Source of the DNA: Daldinia sp. FL1419
Lineage: Eukaryota; Ascomycota; Sordariomycetes; Xylariales; Hypoxylaceae
Assembly: GCA_025201765.1 (NCBI GenBank)
Contig: MU623342.1
Location: 528,051-592,050 of the forward strand
Length of the DNA stretch: 64,000 bases
Direction of reading: 5' to 3'
Below are positions 13,543 to 27,318 of this stretch, one piece after another. Position 1 is the stretch's first letter. Every line of letters starts with the position of its first letter. Under the pieces are notes generated by a model, which was not told the DNA's origin, ran no database searches, and saw nothing but the letters and a program-made list of their open reading frames with translations. The position numbers were made by a program, and so were the translations under genes.

Positions 13543-14758
13543 TCAGTCTTTGAATACTCTACCGGCTTCGATCTCTGCGAATACGGTCAGGGTATGCTGA
13601 TAGGCCTTCTCCGCAGCACCGTTCTCGCGAACCTTGTCGTATTCCTTTCCCTTAGGAAAGGTTTCCCCGTCTTTATTGACTCTATACGCTCCGCTTCCGA
13701 CCTTTCCATCTATACCTTCGGCCGGCTCAATTCCCTCCACACTTCCGAACGGCGCTTCCGTGCTACCTTGCGTATTGTCGGGTTTTCGCGCCGGAAACCT
13801 CGCTGGTGAGGCCATAAACACGATTCGCTGCCCGCATTCCTCGAACGGCACCCACCATGGCCTAAATAAGGGATTGACGACGTAGGTTATCAGAACCTTA
13901 AGCCACCAAGGCAAATTACTTTTCGCCGCGATATCGGTGGGTACATAGCCCGGGTGTTGGTGACAAAGAGCTATCCGACCTGGATTGCGACGCGCAATTT
14001 CTTCGAAGAAGATATTGGTCAAGCTAACCAGATGCGAGAAAGCGGTTTGAATTTTTTGGCTTTTCTGATCTCGTAACGCTAGGTCATCTAGTACAAGACC
14101 TTCTTTGATACTTGCGTTGAGTACCGAGACGACATGTCCGGCTCTAGGAGATGCGGTTAGGAGTGGAAGTAGTCGTTCGATGAAGCGCGCTCGCGAGTAG
14201 TAGAGTAGGCTATTGTACCTGTCAAGTCCTTCTTCGGTATCTATTTCCTCTGTCAGCTTGACCAACTATGTGCGTGCTTAATCGGTTCTCTTAGTCACGA
14301 AGGTCTACAGGGCTCAAGGAGTACCATAACCCTTCGCAGTTACGCTTACCTTCACTCGTCAGAGACAGGACTCCCTGGCAGTTGACCAAAAAGTCGATCT
14401 TGGCCGTCATGTCTTTTGTGTTGGCCTTCTCTTGCTCAGCTCTAGTGATCTCAGCGCAGATGCGATCGACCTCCCGCAGGAGCGACACATCGCCCTTGTG
14501 GAATCGGAATATCCCCTGTGGACACACTTCCGAGCATTCGGTAACGATCCTGCGCCCAGCCTCCTCGTTCCGACCAACTATATGTACATGAAGTACATCG
14601 TTTTCCCGACCGCCACGATCTGCGAATGTTGCGGCGAGCGCCCGCACCGCGCTCTCGCCGATTCCCGACGTCCCCCCAGCTACGACAGCTACGAACGGTT
14701 TTGTCGCGGAGTTTGCAAGTGCCGCGTTTGCGGATCGGACTATGTCGAGTCGGACCAT
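13543..14758 (-). CDS. Atypical short-chain dehydrogenase/reductase
   Basis: NAD(P)-binding Rossmann-fold protein of a fungal SDR group; the substrate cannot be told. I read two exons, 14758-14350 and 14249-13543, joined across a 100-bp intron (GTAAGC donor, CTGACAG acceptor). They give 371 residues, longer than a classical SDR of about 250. The cofactor loop AGGTSGIGE lies near residues 26-34, and VGRN near the end of the second strand suggests NADP preference. NCQG replaces the usual NNAG. The helix that normally carries the catalytic YxxxK instead reads LVSLTNIFFEEIARR, with neither residue in place. The C-terminal extension has GKVGSGAYRVNKDGE, common in this fungal subgroup. A substrate-specific role is not visible: no polyketide or peptide synthetase gene is nearby. 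It may have a non-classical catalytic arrangement or be non-catalytic. Confidence 0.85.
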
Positions 14759-17700
14759 CGTATATATATACCTGTCTTATAGAAGATAATATTGATTTCG
14801 TGACCACTGGGTAACAACAGTGGCGTCCTTGGCGCAAGATTCATATTGAGATATGAGGCTTCTTTTTATAACAACGCCACCCCTTGTGATTCGGAATAAC
14901 AGAAATCATGATGCTCGACTGTTGAAACTAGAATTGGTGTCATCTATCCTCTTTCTAGACCGTAATCTAGCCGAATATACCTTCGTGATGGCGAAGACAT
15001 AATTTATTAACCCGGTCCCAAATATAGAGATAGTAGCGGGTTAAGCGTAGCGCATATGTGTTCGCTAGCGACGGGCTCAGTTGACAGCAACGGGTTAAGA
15101 GTAGACTACGGCGGGTTATGATAGATTCACGAAGCCCCCGAGCAATATAATTTGACCTACAACGTCGCTTCAAGTTCCAATAGCACTTTTAAATTTTGAA
15201 TCCCTTATACCTCGTAGAAGACAAATGAGGAGGCGCTAACGTTGAAGGAAACTTCCACTACCTATGCCCAATTTCGGCACCATCACTATTGACGTTATTC
15301 CGAGTCGAACCATTGGGTTATTTTATCGTTTACCATTTGGAGATAACCCACATATTGCCCTTTGCGCTATTTTGAACGTCGTACAAACTGCTGACTTAAG
15401 CGATCATCAACAGGGGTATTAGAGATGGTTCTTATTTGCTCTTTTATTATAGCTTTATAGACGACATCTCTATGGATATACAGAGTTGAGCGATATATTT
15501 TCAACTACAGCAACTGCTCTTCTACACTACGGCTTATTCGCAATTCTCAACCCAGCCTATTCCGGCTGAACCCTATTTTACCTCGTTAAATGCTAAACAC
15601 GTCCTCTGAAAAGCTATTTAATACTATTAGAAGCTAGAGAATTTAAAGACTCATACCTAGTATCTACGCTAGTACTACATTTCCAGGAGAGGCCTATATG
15701 TACCTATATTGTAAACACTGGGTGCTTTGTATGCTTATCAACCCCGATGGGGATCATTGATAGATAATAGAACCCGAGCATATTCTTAATGTTATCATTA
15801 CATTTACGAGCTAGACTCTGTACCGATTACCTGGGGCAGTAGACACCAATGACATACTATGATCCATGCCGAACACATCGAGAAGTAGGCTGCAATGCTA
15901 ATCGAAATTGGTTTTCGTTGCATGTTGGTTTTTTCGATATACACCATATACACCGTCGCACTAGGCGTCCCGGCCTAACAACAGGTCACCAATATGGTCG
16001 CAGCCGTAAGAAATACAATATCCCAAATCCGAATAGGCCGCATAATATTGGATGTCTTTCGTATTATAGCCCAGCGGGCGTCGTAGCCTCACGCCCGTGT
16101 TACTAGTATCTTCGCTAATCACCTTAAATAACATTCAGCCCCGGGACAAGATGATATCTATGATGATGTCTATTATGATGCCAAGTTTTCATTGTACAAC
16201 TGTTGAACCGACGGCTGTCACATCTTACGGCCTACCTTGGACCTATACGGAGGTTGCCTTTCACCTCCGGGATGAAACCACGAGTTCTACCAGTACACTG
16301 AATCGTGTAGCACGAATTTCACCTTAGATACCGACCAGTCCTACAGAAGCTATTTGCGAAATGACAATGTAGCCTTGGTGCTACCTTAAGCCGTACAAAC
16401 CAATCGTTTTCAGGACAACTCCCCCTCACAATTTGACGACCGACGTACTACTGCAGTTTTCGGTATGAAAGACTCTAGGCATCTCGGCCGTCCAACCACC
16501 TTGTGACTACGGTAGCCTAGTCTAGGGGGATGTTTACGAAAACTAACAATAGGGGCGAACACTATTCCCAACCTTTAAATACCGTTAGCCGCAAATATGT
16601 CGAGATCGCGGGTGTGATAGGGCGATCTCTTGTTTAGGGGGTGGGGATCATATAGCAAATAGAAACGATCCCACTAGTAGATTAATTTAGGGGGCCATCG
16701 CTCTTAGTCCGATGTATTCAGGCGCCATTAGGTGGCCTTAGGCGTATATAAGTCAAGATTACTCTACCTACCAGAAAGAAATAGTGCCGTTGCCTTATCT
16801 GAGGTTTCCACACGATGGAAGCAAACATGGGCGATCAGTACTGTTCTATGGTAAGATGCCAAGGGTTGATGGCAGTTCTAGCTTCATAAACTTCCATACG
16901 ATACCAGGTTTTGCTAGCACACTAAGAAATTAGAACACAATCATGGGTCCATGGGTTGCTCTCGGGTGTGATTCTCCATTAATATCATTGTAGCTAAATT
17001 TACTAACTTGTTTTTAAGTGCACGGGGCATCCGAAACACGCAGAGATCTACGGATTACCAGCGGAAAATATTCCCGTTCGTTTTAAATATTTCTAATGGG
17101 TCTTCCATAGCCCATCGACCTACGTCCGTTACCTTTTTCTTTTGTATTACGATTTACGACGTGTTTATCTGCGACGGTCTCACGACGGTTTAAAACACTT
17201 ATTTGCTACCGAGGACATCATAATGATGGATACTAAACCCCATCAGATCCAGAATTCTCTCCCTTCGGCCGTTGGAGGTGGGTTCATCCGAGGTTGCCGT
17301 CTCATGTACACCTCTCGTGCTTGAGTAGTCCGTAAGGCAACCGTGCTAAGACAAAAAGGAAAAAAATTGTTTGTCCACATTTAACGTATCAGCGACTACT
17401 TAGCCGCGATAGACCTCGATCGTTGTCTTAGGGGAATCCTATCGCGGGAATATTGAGATCCCCACTCAAAATTCAGTTCGTACCTAAAACACTTCGAGAC
17501 GGCTCTGCCTCAACTCTCCACGGCATGGACTCGTAAGTCGCGATAATGCTTAGGTAGGTGACGATCGAATAGAGCACGCTGGTCGATAAGCGTTTCGATA
17601 TTCCGTGCTGGCGTATGTGAATTGTTATATTGTGAAGCTAACTGCCATTTCTGAGACAATCAGCAATGCAATCAGTACGTCAGGGGTATCTCCTCACCGC

Positions 17701-20700
17701 TGTACATAATGAACTGCCGGCGCGGCGGAAAAGCGGATCGAAGTAACTTTACATAATGTATACCGCCTCGACCTTCCTACCGTCCTGGATTACATACCTT
17801 TGGGGTAGGAATGTAGGCAGCTGAGCCTAATAATTGCAGTACGATACGTTGAGCCTTCGTCCATAGTAACGCCCTGCTGTTTAAGGCGTATGTCTCTAAT
17901 GTAGGACTTCTGCGCAAGAAGATGCCAAAGCTATGTCCTGGACCACGGAGGAAATAAGCAGGCATCAATTCCAGAAGACAGGGTCTCCCAGGGGTTTGGG
18001 TTTTCTCATAACCATGAGGCTTGCTGGGATGCCAGGGACCCCTCAAACGAGGCTACCAACACTCATTTATCCCCACACATTTCAGCCTTATTTCACACAT
18101 CTTCGTAAGTATCCTGGGCACATATCGTGGCATGTGGTGGGACAAGGCGACGAATTAATGAGCTTGGGCCCCTTTCGCCTTCACTACATAGGGGTACCGG
18201 CAGGCGTGTTTCGGATCACATATTGAACCCTATATGTCCCTGATTTCCTCTCCATTATTCTTCTTAAAAAAAAAAATACTCCACTTCGGGGCTTCGGCTC
18301 CCGAGATTCTATCGGGGTTGCCGGTGTACGTTGTTCTTTACGACTGACCCGACCCAGGGACAATCATGGACGTTCATATAAGAGGACCCGGAGTCCAGCT
18401 GGAGATATCGGAGCTCACCGGCCCATGTAACCTACCTACTTTCTATATCATTCTAACCGTATATATCACCGTTACATCGTAGCTAAATATACCACCCAAA
18501 CAGCACACGTTAACACGTATAGCAGTATCAAACAGTGACAGAAACCCTGAAACGTTGGTTTGACGTTGTAATTGATTCATTCAAGCGCGGATTCTCACCT
18601 GCTGCCTGATACTTCCAGCACAACTGTGCTGTTGCAACCTGTCCGCCTTACCTACCTACAGCAAACAAACCCGAGTACGCTCATAGCCCCCTTTTTAATT
18701 GGGCAATCAAGAACCTCTATTCATTTGATTCCTCGCGTTAGTTTTCCGTGTCTTGCTTTTAAGATGTGACTAGTTCCGTATGATATGTCATATTTGGCTA
18801 GGTACCTACCTACCTAACATATACAGTTCGACGCACAGTTAAGCCCAATTCTTTTCTTCTGCCCATTTGCTTTTCTGGAATTCATTTAAATGACGCTCCA
18901 ATTTACCAGGGCTGCCCTTAATTGATTATTAAACACGGCAAAGGTCCACCTTGAGGCTTGATCCTCGTACATACATGCAGGTATGTCGTGTTGGGGGCAT
19001 ATTGGCTAGTACCATGGAAGACACTCATCTGTCCACAACCTCGTCCTTGCCGTTTGATATTTGCTACCAATATAGGTCTTCTTTTAGGTCTTCTTTATGT
19101 ATGCATGGTATCTTGTGTTTTGGGCATCAAAGGGGACACTTATGTCATAACCCGACTGGCTGCCCGAGGTCGCTCTAGTGAGCGGCCGGTCTTCACCCAC
19201 AACACGGCCTGATACATATCACCAATCACTAAAATCAGGATGTGGGAAGCCACTAGACGGGATAAGACAGAAAGCTGCCTAAAGCAACCTAGGAATAGTC
19301 TTCATGCATCGAAGAAGATGGAAGAGAACAAAGAGCGACCCAAGGGGCACTTCCTTTGAGCAGCTCAGGCGTCGGTTGCCTTGACCGGAATTTCAAGCAA
19401 CGGAATTCCAATTATGCCCAGGCATTCAAAGCCTGCTTCTGAGATTCTTTGTGTAATTATAGCCTACATGTATTCTAACAGAAATGGGTGAATAACGTCA
19501 AGCATAAGGCTAGGGGCGACTTGATTCAAGGGACCGGCCGGGGACGAGACCTGAGGCTATGGTGGGAAAAGGCTGCCTTTATAAAGCAATGGGTGCCTGT
19601 GGTGCTCCTTCATGGGTGGCTGGGCTTTTCTGATATTGGTGATGTTGATGCAAACGATCCATGTACCTTCAAGCAAACTCACCGGTAGGTATGCCTTGAC
19701 CACCACATCGACCGGGTGCGCTACGCCTTCGTTTAAATAATGATACATATGTGAAACTAGAATGAAGAAAAACTGTGATCTTCCGTGACCAACACTAGTT
19801 ACGTTATTATGATGACCGGATTCCTACCCTTTAAGGAGGGTATAGCGAGGTGGCGTTCAACAAGGGAGTGTGATAGGCTCATATCAATCGGAACCGAGAC
19901 GCGCCGCAGGCTATACGCAAGCGATCTACTATATGCTTAATGTCTTTATCAGCTCATACGCGCGCCTACCTATATGCCCTGCGACCGAGGTAGGTCAAGG
20001 GGTCCAGCCCTACGATGCGAGGCGGTGTTCATTCATGCTCGCCATAATTATTTATCCGCGGGAGCCATTATTACCGTCATATATATGACTAAGTGATGCC
20101 TCTTAGTGTAACTTCCTCTAGGCAACAAAAGAAAAAAGTCATGACGGCAAATGACATTGAAACGCGTGACGGTGGCACGACCACAAACCATTTACACGTG
20201 AACCCCTGAGTTGTTGATGACTTATTCTCATGTTCTGAGCTTTAATGTTCCCGTGAAGTATGAATTCGGTTGCGAAGGAAAAGGGTGAATCATGATTGCT
20301 ACACGGCATAGCCAAGAACAAATCTAACGCCTTAAAATTCCTGTGTACTTCAAGCTCATTGGGAGTCTAGACGAAAGGATGATTATCAGATGCCTTCATC
20401 AATGCTATTGACTGCCTTAACAATCAACACGCCTTCCTCTATCACGAATCACGAGTTAACCATAGCATCCGATATATTTTGGCGTACCGCAGCATAAAAT
20501 TCTAGAAAAGCACTGCCTTGCTTATGTACGATGATCACCCACCTAGATTGCCTTGGCCATCGACTCATTGGAGGGTCTTGTACGAGCAAAAGCTTACGTC
20601 AAATAAAACTCAACTCCACCGCCAGGTTGTCTTCTATAACCACCGGCTATTCGCCTTCCTATATAGCATAACCGGACCAGTGAGTCTGTTAGAAACTCTC

Positions 20701-22883
20701 GCTCGGCATCGATCATGCTATTGGGGAAGAGCCCCTTTTCTGTGGCTATCCACTCCCGTTGCCCGTCGATGCGGCTACGTGAATAGGGATGCTATCTAGC
20801 CAAGGATGTCTGCTTATTGGGCCATGCCGTAATGACTAGCTCGACGCTGTTTTTGATTGTTTTGGCTCTGATAGGTAGGAGCTTCCTCGGTACGGCGCTT
20901 TATAATAATGTCGGTCAACGTGCCTAGACCATCAGAAACCCCTGTAAGATAGGAGATGGCGTCCCATAGCCCGTAGCCTTATATGCTAGTTCCCGGGCAA
21001 GTAGTTGCCTGTTCGGGCAAACTCAACTTGTTTGACGAGATCGTGATTGTGTTTAGAGGAGGCGAATCAGTAGGGTTATTGGCTGTTGATGCCTACCTAT
21101 AGGTAGATTACGTGGGCTGGTCAATATTGCCTTGTGGATGTATGTATCCATCGTGGTCGGAAGTCCCCGCTCCTCTGTGGGATTCCCATCATCTTAGACA
21201 CCATCAGTGTTTTACCACGGGCGTATATCTGGCGGTGTATATAAATTCAGCTACTAAGGTAAAGTCATACCTCGCAGGAATTTGCATGCATTCAAACGCC
21301 GTTTTTTTTGAACCAAGGTTTCTTGCCTGAATCATAGGGCCATTTTTGTTAACGCCTTGTAGGGGTCGCCTGGTAGTAATAATCCGTATGGTCCTATGCC
21401 TAGAGAATAGGGGTTAGATACGGCTATGCTCAATCAAAGTTCGGATAGAACACGTAACATGAACCTTTCTGGTCGACAATCCCGCCGAAAACTATCTTTT
21501 CCTTTGTTGTTCGGATAGATGGGATCGCGAGGCGACTATTTCCCCTGAATCTTTCCTGTTTATGCGCGCCGCCACCGTCTTGCCACATTGAACAGCTGAC
21601 TCTTAGGAAAGCATGACTAAAGTCCGAAAGGATAATTCGGTATAATGATATAATATATTAGCTGTGGCTGACTGCTATACTCAGCTGAAAACCTCTTCGA
21701 ATGCTTTTTCTGGATTTTAGTCAGATTGAGGTTCCCTGACGAATTTGCCTATGAGACGTTAATTGGAGTATAACGCATATAGCCTCGAAAGTAGATCAAT
21801 TGAATGCTCGACAGAGATTTGCCGTCCCTTTTATAATACTATATAGGAATTGGAGGTATATATGTATGTCTTGAATAGGATCCGGTCACGGGTGCAGTTG
21901 GGACCGGCCGGATCGACATTTTGTGTAACAGATATCGGGGTGGCCGATCCGGAAAACCAGAATGTTTATCGGCCTGTCCGAGCGGCGGTTAGAGGATTGG
22001 ATCTTCGGGAGTGATCCAAGCGAAAACTTGTAGCTGCACGTGGAGAGGTCGTTAGGTACCTCCTAGAGACTGTCGATGTTCTCGGATAACAACGGCAGAT
22101 GGAGATTAAAATATGACGTATTCTGCTCAAGGCGAATTTATTGTCAGGTCATCAGATTTAAATCCTACCTCGGGTTTCGTGCTCAAATGAAATTACATAC
22201 CATGACACTTCACGTATTCTACCGCCCCGTATTTTTCCTTTTTTTCTCCCTCGGTTATGGCCAGCCTGGATACCGAAGATACCGGAAGAGGCGCAAATAA
22301 ACTTGGTCATCTTATGATCGGATTTCCCTTATAAAAGTTCCAATCCCCGACTCCTCTATAGCTCTTTCGTCTTTTCCCTAGGATTATCGTCTGCCTGAAT
22401 ACCTAGTTTTGAAAGATATGCTAAGGGGAGGGGGCTAAGATGCGATTCGACCCCAAACATTCCATGCGGTACTATTGATATCTTGAATCGTATAGAAATA
22501 TCCAAGGGCATAGAACAGGTAGAATGGTTCGTACGTTGAGCGAAGAGGTCGTTCAATATTTGCGGCTCTGCGGGCTAGTTGTCTTGTTACGGGCGTATTG
22601 TATGTAAGAGGTAGGTATATAAAGCACTAAATTGGGGGCCGGGTTTACGGGATTTGAGTAATGCAAGCCTATAATTTTTCTATAATGGGGGTTCCACTCT
22701 GAAAAGTCCTATCCATAGGTAGGTATACTTATTCGATAACCTAGTGTCTTACGTACAGCTCCTAGATCTTGGTAACGCTACCTAGGTAGGTAGGCATCTT
22801 CCAATTTTCTATTTATTATCACCCCCACCCCTGAAATCGCCCTACGTTAGGGGAACTGATATCAAGCTACCCCGACACATTAC

Positions 22884-22911
22884 AAAAAAAACCAAAAAAA
22901 AAAAAAAAAAA
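22884..22911. repeat. Interrupted poly-A tract (A8-CC-A18)
   Basis: An A8 run, two C, then an A18 run. A similar A8-C-A16 tract lies at 59732-59756. Either may be a simple repeat or the fossil tail of a retroposed sequence. I see no target-site duplication that would decide. Confidence 0.8.
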
Positions 22912-24075
22912 CCGCTTCACATGGAAAAGTGTACAAATTCGCCCGATTTTACGTCTTATTATTTCCTATTTATTTTTCTTTTTACGATAATCAACATGTG
23001 CTAGTTATATTCGGTCAACGTTTCTCACAATATTAATTCGGGATTACCATTAGTTAACATGCTCGCCGATTTGCTTTGCTTCGAGGCCGAAACCAATCCA
23101 CGTCATGCCACTAATACAGCCTAACCAAGTTCTTATCGAGTAGGTAGACTTCTCTACTGAGAATTACTGAGATATTCGCAGGCGCTCTAGAGATCAACCC
23201 TACCTAGGCTATCAAGGCTATTTGTATAACAGCCCAGCCTGCCTAATTTACACATTTGAATCGAGACTCACCGACCTGACTCGGAAGGTTCAAGGACAAC
23301 GACAATAATAGCGCTGAACCCATTGCGGGGGCCTTCCGAATCGAATCGTTTGCGCTGCGGACTATATTCAATTCCTACCTTGAGCCTCCGCCTAACTAGA
23401 TTGATTGGTATGACATCCATCCTTCGGTATTCTTGGTCTTGGTTGTATCTCTGCGACGCCTTTAGACTCGTTTGTCGGAAATTTGGGGTGTTGTAGGTTT
23501 GCATTAGGATTCGGATATAGCGCTACGATTGGTGATTTCGCCATGACGACGAGGTTGGTAAATTGCCAGGCGTGGAGGCTGGTTTGATGAATTTGGAGGA
23601 TGAGAGAAGTGAGGAAAATTTGGTAGGAGGAATTGATTTGAGGGGCTCCCTAAACCTACCTAAGGAACCCCACTGAGCTTGAGGCTCAAGTTTAGCGACC
23701 CTTTGCGAACCACGAGGCAACCGAACCTTCGGTCAGCCCAAACTGGGTTGCTACCTCCTTCCTTTGGTAGTAATATGTACCTGCGCTTTACCTACCTAGA
23801 CAGTGCCAAATGGCAAGTACCTCTTTACCTGTAGGTTACATCATGTACCTTCTTAGTCCGCGCACCGTCCAAAGTGTAAACAACTCCATGAATATAAGTA
23901 CGGACACATTTACGATGGTGATGACCTTGTGAGTTACTCAATCCAATTCAATTGGGATTCTAGATGGGAGTTTCATCTCATTCCTAAAGCATGATTAAGG
24001 TCACTTACTTGAACAAAACCTGCGTGAGTTGTTACTGAATCCCTCCCCCTCCTTTTTGCACGCCTACACTTCAAA

Positions 24076-24133
24076 ACGCACCCGGTACGCACTCGGTACG
24101 CACTCGGTACTCACTCAGTTACGCACTCAGTAC
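24076..24133. repeat. Short tandem repeat, unit ACTCGGTACGC and variants
   Basis: About five imperfect copies of an 11-base unit, degrading to ACTCAGTTACGC and ACTCAGTAC at the right end. It lies about 630 bp upstream of the Est1-like gene start and outside any coding region I can support. Confidence 0.75.
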
Positions 24134-24765
24134 AATCACCACACTCGGTGCAAGTCGCTGCCCTTATATTTAGCTTATTTAACCCCCTTCCGATTTCATA
24201 TGTAGCTCCTACTCTCGCTGTTTAATCCCCCCGCAACTATTGCATTTTCGGAATTGAAAATCCCCTTTGGGTTAGACTAGTAATCTTCTCATTGACACAA
24301 ACGAAAGGGAAACCTCCGGGTTTCATTTTTTTACACACCTGCTGAGGTTTATATGCTAATTCATTTTTTCTCTTACTAAAAGGTTCTTTTTTCTTAAAAA
24401 TGGGGTTCCAGCACTAAAACAGCAGCATTCATTCAACTTGATAAACTACTACTTCGGATTTATGATTAATTAGTTGTGACCTTGTCGACCCTCATGTGCT
24501 GCAGCCCCTTTATCTTAAAAAATTGACTCCTCAACTCAGCCACACATTCGATGAACTACGCATCGTCAACAATACTTCTCAGAGATAAAAGACGGTCAAT
24601 TCATTCTGACTGACAATTCGACTTATTAATACTCGGTATCGTTCTCGCAAGTCACGATAAACCCAGCTCTGAAGAGAGGGTTGCCCAGGGGACTCCCTAG
24701 AACAGCCAGAGACGAAATTAGCATCTTAAATTCATTTTTAGCAAGTAAGACTTTTATATCACAAG

Positions 24766-27318
24766 ATGCCTCAAAAGGATGTTGCCGCGTCGTTCATCAA
24801 CTATCTCCGGAACGCTTCGAAGCTCCGATGTCCTTTTCCGAGGTGCGGCGATGAGTTCCCTGATATTGATGATCGGATACGAACGCATCTGCAAACACGC
24901 CATTCAGAACTGGTGGGGAAAGATAACATTTCTCAGCTCGTTCAAGACATTAGAAAGGGAAGCGCCGAGGCAGTCAAGAGGTCAGTTTTCTACTAGTTGA
25001 CTATTTTACGGACCGACTAACAGCTTGTGAAGGACGGCAACTGATAGACAGCAGCAGCTGATTAGTTCTCAAGATCCAGGAGGGGGGCTTGCTGATCCGC
25101 AAGGGGATAAAAATGAAAGAAGTGATTTTAGCCCAAATAAAAGACGCAAATCCCCTTCGTCCTCTATAAAGGACCGCCCCAAGTCTCTCAGTCCACAGAG
25201 ACGATCAAGAGCTCGCGCTGTATCGACTAGCGCCAATGACCCTGATTTTAGAAGGGCTACTCAGCTAGGGAAGCTCTGGAATCCGGACGACGCAGCCTCT
25301 CCTTCCTCTCCGCGCCCAAGGCCGACGTCCCGGCAAACGAGGAACATTGGTCAACCGAGGAGTCGATCTGATGCGGCTGATGATGAAATTGAAGCTACTA
25401 GACTCATTAAGCAGCCGGAGACTCGGCCAATCAGCCAGGAACAATTAATCGCTGAAGTAAAGGGCATATATGCAGGGCTTGTTATGGTCGAGTCTAAGTG
25501 CATTGAAGTCGACAACGCTCAGCAGTCGCAAAATGAAACCCAGTTGAATAATGAACAGTGGCAAGCGTTGATAGCGCTGCATAGGACGCTTCTTCATGAG
25601 CACCATGACTTTTTCTTAGCTTCGCAGCATCCTTCCGCGAGCCAGGCACTTCGACGATTAGCATCCAAGTACGCCATGCCGGCTCGTATGTGGAGGCACG
25701 GAATACATTCGTTTCTTGAACTATTAAGACATAGGCTCCCACACTCTCTGGAGCATATGCTCACCTTTATTTATTTGGCGTATTCGATGATGGCTCTTTT
25801 ATATGAAACAGTGCCAGCCTTCGAGGATACATGGATAGAATGCTTGGGAGATTTGGGCAGATATAGGTCAGTTAAGATAGGTGATATATTCCACGGCAGC
25901 GCAGCTCACAGTGAATAATACAGGATGGCTATTGAAGACGATGATATCCGAGATAGAGAGGTCTGGACGTCGGTATCTCGTCATTGGTATTCCAAGGCTT
26001 CTGATAAAGCACCTACTACTGGACGGCTATATCATCACCTTGCTATTCTCGCGCGCCCTAACCCCCTCCAACAGCTTTACTACTACACCAAGTCTCTTTG
26101 TGTCCCAATCCCGTTCAGTTCTGCCAGGGAATCGATCATGACTCTATTCGACCCTATACTTGATCCCACCAGTGCGCAGCATTCTCGATTAAGCGCGGTT
26201 GACGTGGCTTTCGTCAAAGCACACGGAATTCTATTTAGCAACAAGTATACGGATGATTTTCCCTCGACAGTTGATAAGTTTAGTAGTATGCTAGATAACC
26301 ACATCGGTCGAACGACACGAAAGTGGATGGAGTCTGGGTAAATTCTGAATCCAGCCATTTGCTTGCCTCCTCTATTGTACTAAGACTAGAACAGATACTA
26401 CATTGCTATTTCTGACTGCAATGGTCTCCTATCTTATGGCCAGGACGACAACGTTATTTTAAAGGCTATACGCCCACAGCACCCCGAAGAAACACTCGAG
26501 CCGGGTATGGAAGTAGGAAATGCTCTTCGCGACTATAAGCCTACGAAGACTGAAGAAGGGGCTCTTAAACTCTTTGGTATCACATGTGACGTCGTCTTGC
26601 GTAGGCTCGGTGATTTCAACGTAAGCCCCCCCCTTTTTTCCCCAGATAGGAGGGACCTCGAGGTATAAATGTGCATATAGCTAACTGAACTCTTTTATAG
26701 ATTCTCCCGTTTCTGCATGTGGTTTTGGTTTTCGTGTTCCACCTCACTCATTATCCTAATGCGCTATTCTTCATTGAGAAGACGTTCCCGTGGAAGCTAG
26801 TCTCTCTTCAACTAAATTCGCTACTCCTATCTTACCGAGAGCATCATCGAATTTACAATGAGCAGTTCCCCAGACAGGATAAAGAACCCGCCCCTCGTCC
26901 GTTGCCGGAAGACTTTGCGATGAAGGGTCTGGTTTGGGTTGAGAAGTACTTCCCGAACGACTGGTTTTCCAACGACAAAATAGACGATGATGAAAAGTAC
27001 TTCGAGGTCGCATCCATGACTGGGGATCGGAAAGAGAGGATTCTATGGCTGGGATGCCGCATTGCGAAATTTGGAAGATGGCTCACCTACGACGAGACAT
27101 CGCATCAATTTGGTGTTGTGTCCGAGTATGATACTGAAATTGAAACCATCGCGAAAGATGCAGACATGGTGAACGTCTCTGAGACGTCCGAATCAGCCTC
27201 TCACAGTTCTACGTTCGACTCTATAACTACCCTAGGGGATGCAACGCCAGAAAGAGATGATGAGGATATGATAGACGTTGATGAGGCTCTAGAGTGCAGG
27301 CCAATAATCCGCCAATAA
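24766..27318 (+). CDS. C2H2-type finger and Est1-like DNA/RNA-binding domain protein
   Basis: I read five exons: 24766-24980, 25048-25866, 25924-26337, 26395-26620 and 26701-27318. The introns are 67, 57, 57 and 80 bp with GTCAGT, GTCAGT, GTAAAT and GTAAGC donors. Every junction keeps frame, giving 763 residues. Cys22, Cys27, His41 and His46 form a C-x4-C-x13-H-x4-H finger. A basic, Ser/Pro/Arg-rich linker follows. From roughly residue 205 the helical sequence (MVESKCIEVDN, ALIALHRTLLHEHHDFFLASQHP, RLYHHLAILARPNPLQQLYYYTKSL) is typical of the Est1/SMG5-7 DNA/RNA-binding region of fungi. In yeast and animals that family acts in telomerase recruitment or nonsense-mediated decay. Fungal finger-Est1 fusions of this sort are a large, poorly characterised paralogous set, so I would not assign either role. 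An acidic C-tail ends the protein. It stands alone between two gene-poor regions. Confidence 0.85.

Larger units (their letters stand above)
14759..24765. other. 10-kb gene-poor region
   Basis: No gene with family-level support. Long stretches have stops in all frames about every 20-60 codons. It holds TAGG/CCTA palindromic motifs (for example 18801-18817 and 22779-22796), an interrupted A tract (22884-22911) and an 11-base minisatellite (24076-24133). A possible short minus-strand frame (23392-23544, 50 codons) is listed under findings. I see no tRNA, transposase or reverse transcriptase. Confidence 0.55.
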
